A DNA stretch of 8,724 nt from Deinococcales bacterium (GTDB lineage: Bacteria; Deinococcota; Deinococci; Deinococcales; Deinococcaceae): contig JANYFS010000252.1 of the NCBI GenBank assembly GCA_025359705.1, positions 1-8,724 on the forward strand, written 5' to 3'. Within the stretch, counting starts at the first letter, position 1. Every line of letters begins with the position of its first letter. Below, piece by piece: positions 1 to 6,057 of this stretch. Under the pieces are notes generated by a model. That model saw only the letters and a list, made by a program, of their open reading frames with translations, was not told the origin of the DNA and ran no database searches. The translations under genes were made by a program, and so were the position numbers.

Positions 1-287
1 TGGCCCCCATGAACCTGTTCAAAGCCGCCCGCTTGGAAAGTTTGGGCGCACGCTCGAGGGAAGGGTTTTGGCCCGTGGCGCTGCTATTGGCCCTGCCTGC
101 GCTGCTTTTGGGGCCGTGGGTGCAGGTGCTGGCAGTTTTTGCGGGGGTGTTAGCGGCGGCTTTGTTGGTGGCAAAGTTTGCCGCTGGGCGCTTGGGTGGG
201 GGCATCAGCGGGGATATTTACGGGGCGATTATTGAAATTACTGAAATTGTAGGATTGTTGGTGGCCTATAGTGTTTTTTGGCATTAG
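1..287 (+). CDS. cobS: Adenosylcobinamide-GDP ribazoletransferase (cobalamin synthase), C-terminal part
   Basis: This is the 3' end of a gene that begins before the window; the frame is open back to base 3, and the ATG at 9 need not be the start. CobS is an integral membrane enzyme that joins adenosylcobinamide-GDP and alpha-ribazole in the last steps of vitamin B12 assembly. About 94 residues are visible. They comprise a long hydrophobic stretch (about residues 22-60 counted from the ATG at 9), then the family's conserved block LGGGISGDIYGAIIEITEIV with the Gly-Asp thought to help bind the metal-nucleotide substrate, and a last hydrophobic helix ending VFWH. The length after the GD motif fits the usual C-terminus, so the gene looks intact at this end. 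A small ORF follows 18 bp downstream and is probably co-transcribed. The call rests on the GD motif and membrane pattern; other cobalamin genes are not visible. Confidence 0.83.
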   Translation, partial: APMNLFKAARLESLGARSREGFWPVALLLALPALLLGPWVQVLAVFAGVLAAALLVAKFAAGRLGGGISGDIYGAIIEITEIVGLLVAYSVFWH

Positions 288-305
288 AGTTGAGCAAGGT
301 GAACT

Positions 306-491
306 ATGAAAAAACCTCGAGGGATGAAAAAGATACTTCAGCATAAAAAAGAACCCGCTACGCTCGAGCAAAAGCATGATGCAATTACCGCACAGCTCAA
401 TATACTGTACAGCGAAATCGACAGCAGTTTACCCCCAGAACTCGAGGCACTATCCGACGAGATTCTGAGGGAAAATTTTGCAATAGAGTGA
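306..491 (+). CDS. Small protein with antitoxin-like C-terminal tail (61 aa)
   Basis: Translation is well supported: AAGGTGA precedes the ATG at good distance and the gene starts 18 bp after cobS. The protein is hydrophilic, with a lysine-rich N-terminus (residues 1-23) and an acidic C-terminus. Residues 26-57 (ITAQLNILYSEIDSSLPPEL and following) resemble the tail of many short antitoxins, where a pattern like 'LN.VYAE.DSSLDP.L..LQ' wraps the partner toxin. The ribbon-helix-helix or AbrB-type DNA-binding domain that normally precedes such a tail is absent, and in-frame stops just upstream (TGA at 291-293 and 300-302) prevent any longer form. No toxin gene follows; the next element is a terminator. 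It may be a remnant, a solitary antitoxin, or an unrelated small protein. That the gene is real is fairly likely; the antitoxin link is recognition from memory of the family pattern. Confidence 0.6.
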   Translation: MKKPRGMKKILQHKKEPATLEQKHDAITAQLNILYSEIDSSLPPELEALSDEILRENFAIE

Positions 492-549
492 ATTTTTATT
501 AGATATCTCGAGCCAAAACTTCACCAATTTAAACCACCCAAAACAAAAA

Positions 550-576
550 CCCCTCGAGCCTAATTTCACTCGAGGG
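550..576 (-). terminator. Rho-independent terminator of the - strand cluster, perhaps bidirectional
   Basis: CCCTCGAG (551-558) and CTCGAGGG (569-576) form a perfect 8-bp stem around a 10-nt loop. Read on the - strand the hairpin is followed by TTTTTGTTT, a good T-run, about 35 nt beyond the stop codon of the last cluster gene. On the + strand the trailing sequence is only moderately T-rich (TATTCTTTG), so termination of the cobS-side transcript would be weaker. Both arms are made from the CTCGAG word that is dispersed through the whole window. Confidence 0.75.
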
Positions 577-583
577 TATTCTT

Positions 584-610
584 TGATTATTCGTATGTGA
601 TTATTCGTAT
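584..610. repeat. 13-bp direct repeat touching the stop codon of the response regulator gene
   Basis: TGATTATTCGTAT occurs at 584-596 and again at 598-610, separated by one base. The second copy ends directly against the TAA stop (611-613) of the - strand gene and lies between that stop and the terminator hairpin. It looks like a recent slippage duplication; no function is evident. Confidence 0.85.
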
Positions 611-2263
611 TTAGAGCATTGCCAAATGTTGGTGAGCAAACGACACCGATACCGAACCCTCACCCACTGCCGAGGCCACCCGTTTGACTGAACCCGAACG
701 GACATCACCCACCGCAAAGATGCCTGGCACACTGGTCTCGAGCAAAAAGGGACTGCGCTCGAGGGGCCAATTTTTCAGTTCTTCGCTGGATAAATCTTTA
801 CCCGCCTTGATAAACCCTTGGGCATCGCGGGCCACAATCCCCTCGAGCCACTGGGTGCGGGGGGCTGCTCCAATAAAGCTGAACAAAAATCCTGCATTTT
901 GCAAATGGGTTTCGCCGGTGGCACGGTTGAGAATGCTGACCTGCTCGAGCTTTTCTTCACCCATACAGGCCACCACTTCGCTGCCCAACTGCACTTCGAT
1001 ATTGGGATGATTAAGGATGCGGTCTACCAAATATTGCGACATTTTAGCCTCGAGCGATTTGCCGCGCACCACCATGATCACTTTGTCGGCAAATTGGGTG
1101 AAGTATAGCGCAGCCTGACCCGCCGAGTTGCCCGCTCCCACGATAAAAACCTGCTCGCCTTTGCAGCTCAGGGCTTCGCTCATGGCGGCACCATAATAGA
1201 TCCCGCGCCCGGTTAGCGCCTCGGCTCCTGTGGCGGGAATGCGGTTCCAGGTGACTCCCATCGACATCACCACCACATGGGCGGCGATTTCCGAGCCATC
1301 TTCCAGCTCGAGGATACGGTATGGCCCCTCGAGGCGTACCGCTTTAACTGTTTGCGGGCTGAGCATCTCCACTCCAAAACGCTTACCTTGGGCCACCGCC
1401 CGCCGCGCCAAGTCCGCGCCCGAAAGCCCACTGGGGAAGCCCAAATAGTTCTCGATACGGCTGGAGGTTCCCGCTTGCCCCCCTGGGGCTTCGGCCTCGA
1501 TCAGCAAGGTTTTAAGCCCTTCGGAAGCGCCGTACACTGCTGCAGCCAGACCCGCAGGGCCACCACCCACGATTGCGAGGTCGTAGAAGGGTTTGGCGGC
1601 TTTGCTACCCAGTCCCACTCGAGTACCAAGTTCGCTTAGGGTAGGCTGGCTCACAAAACTGCCATCGGTAAACAGCACTACGGGCAACTGATCAAAGCTG
1701 TGCTGGCCCCGCTCGAGCAGATCTTTTCCTTCGACACTTTCCGCCTCGAGGAACTGGTACGGAATTTGGTTGCGCGACAAGAAATCTTTAAGCTGATGTG
1801 AAGACGCTGCCCAACGGTGTCCAATCACTTTCAGGCCATCAAAACCCGGGCGGTACTGCCCTTGCCAATCCTCGAGCTGATCGTCCAGCACGGGGTAAAG
1901 TTTCTCTTGAGGTGGGTTCCAAGGTTTCAGCAAATAGTAATGCACCTGTGAGCCGTTGATCGCTTCAATTGCGGCAGTGGTATCGGCGTAAGCCGTAAGC
2001 AACACCCGACGGGCCAATGGGAACAGGTTTTTGGTCTCCTCGAGTACCATCACCCCCGAAACTCCAGGCATCCGTTGGTCGCTCAGTACCAAGGCTACCA
2101 CTTGATCTTTGGTGTGCAATTCACGCAACACCTCGAGGGCTTCACTACCCGAATTGGCCTTGATAATACGGTAATCGGCTCCATAGTGCGCTCTCAAGTC
2201 TCGAGCCACCGCATTCAACACTTCCATTTCATCGTCAACAGTCAAGATTACAGGTTTGGGCAT
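611..2263 (-). CDS. Response regulator fused to Grx-like and thioredoxin reductase-like flavoprotein domains (550 aa)
   Basis: The start is set at 2263 (MPKPVILTVDDE). AAAGGA lies 5 nt upstream of this ATG, and the receiver begins at once; the frame's longer form from 2362 adds 33 residues unlike a receiver. Domain 1 (1-120) is a CheY-like receiver with acidic pair D10/D11, phospho-acceptor D62 (SDQRMPG), T90 and K113 in a KPW motif. Domain 2 (about 144-216) has a glutaredoxin/thioredoxin-like pattern (VIGHRWAASSHQLKDFL and a later LPVVLF), but its active-site cysteines are absent. Domain 3 (226-550) is a class II flavoprotein disulfide reductase fold with the FAD motif GGGPAGL (233-239), NAD(P)-type GAGNSAG (376-382) and the FAD-closing motif GIFAVGD (514-520). 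The usual CxxC is replaced by YYGAAMSEALSC. Only two cysteines (C367, C433) remain in the protein. The known fused response regulator/TrxR family usually sits beside a CNB-domain kinase, as here. Phosphorylation probably controls an NAD(P)H-dependent flavoenzyme; disulfide reductase activity is doubtful. Confidence 0.9.
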   Translation of the reverse strand: MPKPVILTVDDEMEVLNAVARDLRAHYGADYRIIKANSGSEALEVLRELHTKDQVVALVLSDQRMPGVSGVMVLEETKNLFPLARRVLLTAYADTTAAIEAINGSQVHYYLLKPWNPPQEKLYPVLDDQLEDWQGQYRPGFDGLKVIGHRWAASSHQLKDFLSRNQIPYQFLEAESVEGKDLLERGQHSFDQLPVVLFTDGSFVSQPTLSELGTRVGLGSKAAKPFYDLAIVGGGPAGLAAAVYGASEGLKTLLIEAEAPGGQAGTSSRIENYLGFPSGLSGADLARRAVAQGKRFGVEMLSPQTVKAVRLEGPYRILELEDGSEIAAHVVVMSMGVTWNRIPATGAEALTGRGIYYGAAMSEALSCKGEQVFIVGAGNSAGQAALYFTQFADKVIMVVRGKSLEAKMSQYLVDRILNHPNIEVQLGSEVVACMGEEKLEQVSILNRATGETHLQNAGFLFSFIGAAPRTQWLEGIVARDAQGFIKAGKDLSSEELKNWPLERSPFLLETSVPGIFAVGDVRSGSVKRVASAVGEGSVSVSFAHQHLAML

Positions 2264-2268
2264 TGGAT

Positions 2269-2274
2269 TCCTTT
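2269..2274 (-). promoter_or_regulatory. Ribosome binding site fixing the response regulator start
   Basis: AAAGGA on the - strand lies 5 nt before the ATG at 2263-2261. It decides in favour of the 550-residue protein over the in-frame ATG at 2362, whose extra N-terminus does not look like part of a receiver domain. Confidence 0.75.
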
Positions 2275-2322
2275 TGTGTTTGGGTACGATATTACGCACC
2301 TCTGATTTAGGCACGCTCGAGC

Positions 2323-2346
2323 CAAAAGCACATTCAAAAGCACATC
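2323..2346. repeat. 12-bp tandem repeat upstream of the response regulator gene
   Basis: CAAAAGCACATT (2323-2334) is followed immediately by CAAAAGCACATC (2335-2346), 11 of 12 bases identical. It lies 60-83 bp upstream of the ATG at 2263, a position suitable for an activator site. A TAATAT (- strand, about 28 bp before the ATG) could be a -10 box, but I see no good -35 box. Confidence 0.6.
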
Positions 2347-2410
2347 TAACATTAAAATTCAAGATTATTACAATGCCAAGATGGTCTTTATTTCGTCTCG
2401 AGCCAGATTT

Positions 2411-2431
2411 GGGTGGGTTTGAAACCCGCCC
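2411..2431. repeat. Dispersed intergenic palindrome, copy 1
   Basis: GGGTGGGTTT and AAACCCGCCC flank a single G, giving a 10-bp inverted repeat with one G/T mismatch. The core GGGTTTGAAACCCGC recurs exactly at 8628-8642. A further GCGGGG at 2440-2445 could pair with the right arm in an alternative fold. It sits in the 220-bp gap between kinase and response regulator genes and could act as an attenuator or mRNA stabiliser. It resembles small mobile palindromes (REP/MITE-like) seen between genes in many bacteria. Confidence 0.7.
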
Positions 2432-2483
2432 CTACATTATGCGGGGAAAATTAGACAATAAAATGAAACACTGAACAACGTTT

Positions 2484-3887
2484 TTAGTAATTTCCTTCTT
2501 CGCCTGCATTTGTACTGGGCAAAGTGACTCTAAATTCGGTGCGGCCTGGGTCGGAGAAGGCTTGGATTTTACCCATGTGGCTGCGTACTACAATACTCCG
2601 TACAATGTCCAAACCCAAACCTGTCCCCTCGTTGACCCCTTTGGTGGTGAAAAAGGGGTCGAAAATATAGGGTAGGTTGGTGGCTAAAATGCCGCTGCCA
2701 TTGTCGATCACCGAAACCCGCAGGCAGTTGCCTTGGGCTGCCACCTCGAGGGTCAGAATGCCACCCTGCTTGGGCATGGCATCGATGGCGTTGGCAATCA
2801 AATTGGTCCACACTTGGTTCAGCTCACCCGCCAGACCTGTCACTTCAGGCAATTCAGATGCATAGTTCCGCACAATCGACACGTTTTTACCCTTGAACTT
2901 GTGGCCCAGCATGGTGAGGGTTCCTTCGATGCCCTGAAGAATATCCACCCTCGAGCGATCTTTGGCTTGATCCATATGGGTATAGCTTTTGATCGAATCG
3001 ATTAGGCTCGAGATGCGGTCACTGGCGCTGCTGATTTCGCTTAACATTTGGTCGGTTTGAAATTTAAAGGCCAACCAGCGCAGCACGGCGGGTAAAGCCG
3101 CTTCATTCAAATAATCTTGCAGATCCTCGAGTTTTTGTACCGTGACCCCCGCGTGAACAAAAATTTCGGCCCAAATATAGCCTTCGGTCACATTATGATC
3201 CATCAGCCAATCGGAGATTTCATCTTCTTTTTCACTGCGCTCGAGGGCCGACAGTGGCATTTTAGGCGAGCTATCCGCTTTAAAATTCTTAAAATATTCG
3301 ATCTCGTCTTTGGAAAGGTTGTGTTTGATCACCCCTGCCACCACACCAGGAAACTGTTCAAAGCGTTTGGCAAGTTCTTGCACCGTACTGCGAACCGCCG
3401 CCGCTGGGTTATTCAGCTCATGGGCCAGCCCCGCCGAAAGTTTACCCAAAGACATCAGCTTTTCTTGCTGCTGCTGCATGATTAAAGCGTCCCTCGAACG
3501 GTCAACCAAAGACCACGCAAACTTGGCACCCAAATCAGGTATTTGCACCAACATATCTCGAAAACAGCTTTTGGGAAACACTGCAAGCCGTGTTTTACGG
3601 AGTGCCAACACATTTCCAGGATAATTCTGCATCCTCGAGAATGGAATCACTCCACCCAAGTCGCCCTCACCAATCGGAAAAGCAACACTGGCCCCACCGC
3701 CCTGCCTGCGTGCCTCCATTGCTCCCTCGAGGATAATCGACATGTGCAACGCAGGATCACCATCTTTACGTAAGATTTGGCCTTTTTCGACAATGACTTC
3801 CTCCATGTGTTGTTGCAACCACTCGAGGTCGGGGTGTGGCAAATCGGAAAAAATAGGGATTTTTTGGAGATCGGCTAGGGTAATCAT
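2484..3887 (-). CDS. Soluble sensor histidine kinase with N-terminal cyclic-nucleotide-binding-like domain (467 aa)
   Basis: The protein autophosphorylates on histidine and passes phosphate to a receiver, most likely that of the next gene. Residues 1-125 form a Crp/CNB-like beta-roll (FSDLPHPDLEWL, then GQILRKDGDPALHMSIILEG). Its phosphate-binding cassette is atypical: the usual GEL glutamate and PRxA arginine are replaced (GDLGGVIPFSR and YPGNVLA). A coiled linker leads to the H-box LAHELNNP with H156. About 100 residues of helical insertion separate it from the second dimerisation helix (about 268-303). The HATPase domain has N-box NLIANAIDAM (362-371), G1 DNGSGI (395-400), F-box FDPFFTTK (409-416) and G2 GTGLGL (421-426). 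No membrane segment is present. GTGAGG precedes the ATG by about 10 nt. The H-box, the long insertion and the 'PFSRM' form of the CNB domain fit the kinase family found beside fused response regulator/TrxR genes. What the CNB domain senses is unknown. Confidence 0.92.
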   Translation of the reverse strand: MITLADLQKIPIFSDLPHPDLEWLQQHMEEVIVEKGQILRKDGDPALHMSIILEGAMEARRQGGGASVAFPIGEGDLGGVIPFSRMQNYPGNVLALRKTRLAVFPKSCFRDMLVQIPDLGAKFAWSLVDRSRDALIMQQQQEKLMSLGKLSAGLAHELNNPAAAVRSTVQELAKRFEQFPGVVAGVIKHNLSKDEIEYFKNFKADSSPKMPLSALERSEKEDEISDWLMDHNVTEGYIWAEIFVHAGVTVQKLEDLQDYLNEAALPAVLRWLAFKFQTDQMLSEISSASDRISSLIDSIKSYTHMDQAKDRSRVDILQGIEGTLTMLGHKFKGKNVSIVRNYASELPEVTGLAGELNQVWTNLIANAIDAMPKQGGILTLEVAAQGNCLRVSVIDNGSGILATNLPYIFDPFFTTKGVNEGTGLGLDIVRSIVVRSHMGKIQAFSDPGRTEFRVTLPSTNAGEEGNY

Positions 3888-3906
3888 GACTGGGGCCTCA
3901 CAAGGT

Positions 3907-3942
3907 TGGGTTTAGCTCTAGGGTGTTGGGTGGGTTTAGCTC
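3907..3942. repeat. Pair of 12-bp direct repeats in front of the kinase gene
   Basis: TGGGTTTAGCTC occurs at 3907-3918 and 3931-3942, with a 24-bp period, inside the 93-bp gap between the HAMP protein and kinase genes. The copies are 20-55 bp upstream of the kinase ATG, where a regulator could act on an internal promoter or on the mRNA leader. The second copy runs into a CTCGAG word. Confidence 0.7.
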
Positions 3943-3980
3943 GAGTTATGGGATATTTTTTAGGTTTTGAGGTACACACC

Positions 3981-5039
3981 TTATGCCTTTCGGCTACGTT
4001 CACGCATTCTAGCGGCTTTATCTTTGAGTTCACGGAAAAAATCCGATTCCACAATATCTTCCACTTGTTTTTGGCGTTTGGCCTCATCAATTTCAATCAT
4101 CAGCTCTTGAACTTGTTCTTTGAGAACTTCTTCACGGCCCTTAACTTGCAAAGACATATTTTCGATGATCAAAGCCAAGGCGCTCACCTCATCTTGCACT
4201 CGAGTGTCATGAATGTGTTGTAGGTTTTGGTCATATTCGCCGCGACCAATATTTTCGGCGGCCTTTGCCAAACCAAGTAGGGGGCGGGTAATACTGGTTG
4301 CAATCAGATAAACCACAAAAGCCAAAACGGAAAGTACAATTGCAAAGACATAAATCACCGTCTTGCGGATTTCCTGATGCACCTGATCAATCGCCGCAGC
4401 GCACATATCAATGCCCACTGCACCTACAATGGTTCCTTTAGAATTACGAATCGGTGCATATCCAGATTGCCAAGTTCCCCAGCTATCTTTAAAGGTACCA
4501 TCATCTACCGTGGCAGCACTTAACCCATTGATCATCCTCGAGCCTGCGGGATCATAGTCTTCACCCAAGGCAGGGCGGTTATCTTGGGAAAGCCTACAAC
4601 TTGCGGGAGCTAGATTCCGCACTATTTCATCCGCTACACCAAATGATGTTCCAGGTGCAACTGATGAACTAACAATCAACTTAACATGGGTTGGATCTTT
4701 AGAATTTAAGACGTAGGTATATAACCCACTTGCTTTGGGGTTAGTACGGCGCACAGTCCGAAGATAAGAGCTGATTTTACTATAAGTTTCATCGTCAATT
4801 TTGCCATTTTTTACCAGTTTTTCATGATCATCACCACTTATTCCCAATGCTGTAGTTATTGCAGTGGTTCCCACATCACGCTTAAGGTTTTCAGTGGCAA
4901 CATCCCCCGTAAAACGGTAAATCCAGATAAAAATACCCACCAAAGCCAAAGAAAAAACCAACGTGAATACAATCATTAGGCGGGTTCGCAAACTAATGAA
5001 ACCAGTGGCTCGAAGCGGGGTTGGCGTAGTGATAGTCAT
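3981..5039 (-). CDS. Membrane sensor: Cache-like extracytoplasmic domain, HAMP and coiled-coil tail, no output domain (352 aa)
   Basis: Probable receptor subunit. TM1 spans about residues 21-42, an extracytoplasmic domain 43-226 follows, then TM2 at 227-248. The ectodomain ends with GYAPIRNSKGTIVGAVGIDM (193-212), a typical closing segment of Cache-type ligand-binding domains, and contains two cysteines (C148, C213). HAMP covers about 249-301 (TRPLLGLAKAAENIGRGEYD, then DEVSALALIIENM), followed by a heptad-rich helix (302-330) and a basic tail, VESDFFRELKDKAARMRERS. I recall the same HAMP-coil-tail arrangement in cyanobacterial and Chloroflexota signalling proteins. No kinase, cyclase, phosphatase or methyl-accepting domain follows, so the signal must pass to a partner; the kinase encoded 93 bp downstream is the obvious candidate. 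GAGGA precedes the ATG by about 8 nt, and the gene starts 40 bp after the acetyltransferase gene. CTCGAG is scarce here (2 copies). Confidence 0.82.
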   Translation of the reverse strand: MTITTPTPLRATGFISLRTRLMIVFTLVFSLALVGIFIWIYRFTGDVATENLKRDVGTTAITTALGISGDDHEKLVKNGKIDDETYSKISSYLRTVRRTNPKASGLYTYVLNSKDPTHVKLIVSSSVAPGTSFGVADEIVRNLAPASCRLSQDNRPALGEDYDPAGSRMINGLSAATVDDGTFKDSWGTWQSGYAPIRNSKGTIVGAVGIDMCAAAIDQVHQEIRKTVIYVFAIVLSVLAFVVYLIATSITRPLLGLAKAAENIGRGEYDQNLQHIHDTRVQDEVSALALIIENMSLQVKGREEVLKEQVQELMIEIDEAKRQKQVEDIVESDFFRELKDKAARMRERSRKA

Positions 5040-5079
5040 CAGGGTTCCTCGGTAAACATATTCAAAGGTCAGTGAGGGT

Positions 5080-6057
5080 TTAGGTTGAGTTTCGGGAAAG
5101 TGATACAGTCGCTATAGTAATAGGCGATGTCGCAAGTAGCTCGAGAGATTTTTCTTGGGAAACTGATTCACAGGCGTGCAAAAAGAGATTGTCTTTACGC
5201 TCGAGTAGATAATAATCTAGGTAAATTCCTTCAAGCAGTGTACACGTTTCTTTGCGAGAGAGTGGTTCTCTTGGATGCTGGGTATAGAACACCAATTGCA
5301 TCAATTTTGGAACAACATTGAGTAGATCTTGAGCATTGGCATAACTGACCCCACGCAACATCGGGGGTTCTAAGTATTCGCCCTCGAGCAAAATAGCTCC
5401 CGTTTTTTGAGCAAAAACCTCGCGCTTTTCGGGGTTTGCCAAAGGTTCCACTTCCACCACATGACCCACTGGAGGCAACTCTCCTCGATCTTGAGCATCA
5501 AAAACCAATTGCTCGAGCGCTCCACGCAATAGCCACGCTCCCACACCACCATGTTGATACCCCTCAAGCAACCCGCGAAAAGCGCCCAAACCAAAGCCAC
5601 CCCCTCCACGTTGTGGAGCCACATAATTAAAGATTTGAAAGCCCACGATCCCTCGAGCGATTTTATGGATTTCAGCATCTTGACTCACCCATTGATTCTC
5701 TAATTTATTTAAAGAATTTAATTTATTTAAAGAGTTTGAGGAGGGATGGTCCAGCCCTCGAGCGAAATGGGTGGAATCACGAGGCAACTCATGAAGTGTA
5801 GATGCATCAACGTAATTAGGATCATAAACTGCCCAAACATGACCCACCGCGTTTGGATGGTCGGGAGTGTGGCGCAGGGCGCAGGCCCGTATATACTCGA
5901 GGTAGCGGCGGTATTTGGGGAATAAATCCCAGAAAAGCTCGAGTACACGGGGTAAAAAGGGTGAATCGGGGCCAAAAACATCCAGCAACCGCACCCCAAG
6001 GGGGCCGCCTGGTTCACTCAATCTCGAGTCGGGAGTGTACTGTGTCCATTCGATCAT
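5080..6057 (-). CDS. GNAT-like N-acetyltransferase (325 aa), translationally coupled to the transporter
   Basis: The start is placed at 6057 (MIEWTQYTPD) because this ATG overlaps the transporter stop as ATGA and has GGAG 5 nt upstream; the in-frame codon at 6111 lies inside the transporter gene. GNAT enzymes move an acetyl group from acetyl-CoA to an amine. The fold is suggested by GIVGFQIFNYV (136-146, beta-4), QHGGVGAWLLRGAL (168-181), which fits the acetyl-CoA motif QxxGxG/A at Q168-G173, and VVEVEPLANPEKREVFAQKTGAI (200-222), which matches the beta-5/alpha-4 end of the fold. The ~135 residues before beta-4 are longer than usual and carry a low-complexity insert (NSLNKLNSLNKL, 108-119). 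About 100 C-terminal residues have no recognised domain. The substrate is unknown; candidates are a protein lysine of a cluster member or a small molecule moved by the transporter. CTCGAG is dense here (9 copies). Confidence 0.68.
   Translation of the reverse strand: MIEWTQYTPDSRLSEPGGPLGVRLLDVFGPDSPFLPRVLELFWDLFPKYRRYLEYIRACALRHTPDHPNAVGHVWAVYDPNYVDASTLHELPRDSTHFARGLDHPSSNSLNKLNSLNKLENQWVSQDAEIHKIARGIVGFQIFNYVAPQRGGGGFGLGAFRGLLEGYQHGGVGAWLLRGALEQLVFDAQDRGELPPVGHVVEVEPLANPEKREVFAQKTGAILLEGEYLEPPMLRGVSYANAQDLLNVVPKLMQLVFYTQHPREPLSRKETCTLLEGIYLDYYLLERKDNLFLHACESVSQEKSLELLATSPITIATVSLSRNST
5701..5736. repeat. 18-bp AT-rich tandem repeat inside the acetyltransferase gene
   Basis: TAATTTATTTAAAGAATT (5701-5718) is repeated at 5719-5736 with one change (A to G). 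It keeps the frame and encodes NSLNKL twice (residues 108-119). Its composition differs sharply from the flanking coding sequence, as expected of slippage in a surface loop. Confidence 0.9.

Noticed and set aside
818..1108. Open frames opposite the response regulator and kinase genes (for example 818-1108, 1277-1639 and 3117-3485 on the + strand)
   Set aside because: They mirror strong genes on the other strand, have no family features or ribosome sites, and are products of coding bias.
611..2263. Naming the flavoprotein trxB
   Set aside because: The CxxC motif that defines thioredoxin reductase is missing and the protein has two extra N-terminal domains.
2264..2362. N-terminal extension of the response regulator to the ATG at 2362
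   Set aside because: The extra 33 residues are not receiver-like and the ATG at 2263 has a clear AAAGGA at the right distance.
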